A DNA stretch of 46,142 nucleotides from Acidobacteriaceae bacterium (lineage in GTDB: Bacteria; Acidobacteriota; Terriglobia; Terriglobales; Acidobacteriaceae): the NCBI GenBank assembly GCA_027449545.1, contig DAIDLI010000126.1:1-46142 (forward strand). The letters are read 5' to 3'. The position numbers and the translations under genes were made by a program. Shown piece after piece: positions 45,967 to 46,142 of this stretch (positions are counted from its first letter, which is position 1; each line of letters starts with the position of its first letter). The notes below the pieces were generated by a model that ran no database searches, had not been told where the DNA came from, and was given only the letters and a program-made list of their open reading frames with translations.

Positions 45967-46142
45967 ATGCTTACAGTTGGCGAAAAGTTTCCCAATTTTG
46001 AAGTCGCCGCGACCGTGGACACCAACCCGGCTAAGGCATTCCAGACCATCACGCACGAGAGCTATTCCGGCAAGTGGAAGGTGTTCTTCTTCTGGCCGAA
46101 GGACTTCACCTTTGTCTGCCCCACCGAGATCGCGGCCTTCGG
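45967..46142 (+). CDS. 2-Cys peroxiredoxin (AhpC/TSA), N-terminal part
   Basis: Fifty-eight residues are visible before the window ends. MLTVGEKFPNFEVAATVDTN opens the thioredoxin fold, and FWPKDFTFVCPTEIAAFG contains the peroxidatic cysteine in the FVCPTE motif of AhpC-type peroxiredoxins, which reduce peroxides using a second cysteine that lies outside the window. GGAGG stands about 7 bases before the ATG at 45967. Confidence 0.93.
   Translation, partial: MLTVGEKFPNFEVAATVDTNPAKAFQTITHESYSGKWKVFFFWPKDFTFVCPTEIAAF

Overview
The window is a high-GC (about 60% by eye) bacterial chromosome segment that reads as an acidobacterium, most likely class Terriglobia. The reasons are a VWA protein of the 'VWFA-related Acidobacterial domain' type, a DUF4382-like lipoprotein, the ribosomal order rplM-rpsI-rpsB-tsf, the order pheS-pheT-(zapB-like)-zapA-6S RNA, and frequent short leaders with TANNNT -10 boxes. 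No genus is claimed. No tRNA, rRNA, CRISPR array, insertion sequence or prophage was found.

Layout. 1-8039 is a carbohydrate/sugar-acid catabolic block: a partial IclR regulator, a zinc alcohol/polyol dehydrogenase, a (methyl)malonate-semialdehyde dehydrogenase behind a strong promoter, and facing it a four-gene minus-strand unit (Gfo/Idh/MocA dehydrogenase, SDR dehydrogenase, M24 creatinase/aminopeptidase-like protein, transaldolase). 8406-16690 holds a Met/Gly-rich lipoprotein, an ATP-dependent DNA ligase, an aldo/keto reductase, ligA interrupted by an in-frame TAG, an OmpA-like lipoprotein and a small Cys-containing unknown. 16998-24495, all minus strand, holds a VWA protein, rluD, an Lgt-family protein, a 6S RNA, zapA, a zapB-like gene, pheT and pheS. 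24546-28535 holds a proline-iminopeptidase-like hydrolase, rplT, rpmI, a DUF481-like outer-membrane protein and an XRE-cupin regulator. 28589-35990 is a translation block (rplM, rpsI, rpsB, tsf, rpsA, HIT, efp) with long leaders and clear terminators. 36313-37702 is a compact metal-related operon. 37736-46142 holds mutS2, an FmdB zinc ribbon, an M3 peptidase, glnD and the start of a 2-Cys peroxiredoxin.

The most interesting item is the operon at 36313-37702. It begins with a 44-residue protein containing ten cysteines in CxC pairs, which resembles a metallothionein and is short enough to be missed by usual cut-offs. Next comes an ECF sigma factor with its own Cys-rich C-terminal tail, reminiscent of the metal-sensing CorE type, and then an HPP-family membrane protein. 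A TGTAAG-N16-CGTC element, an ECF-type promoter, lies directly upstream. This suggests an autoregulated metal-sensing and metal-buffering module. Other points of note are the amber codon in ligA, the 6S RNA recognised from its closing stem and position, an Lgt-family protein lacking key Lgt residues, PheT without its B2 insertion, EF-P with Asn at the loop tip, and a tandem-armed hairpin before rpsB.
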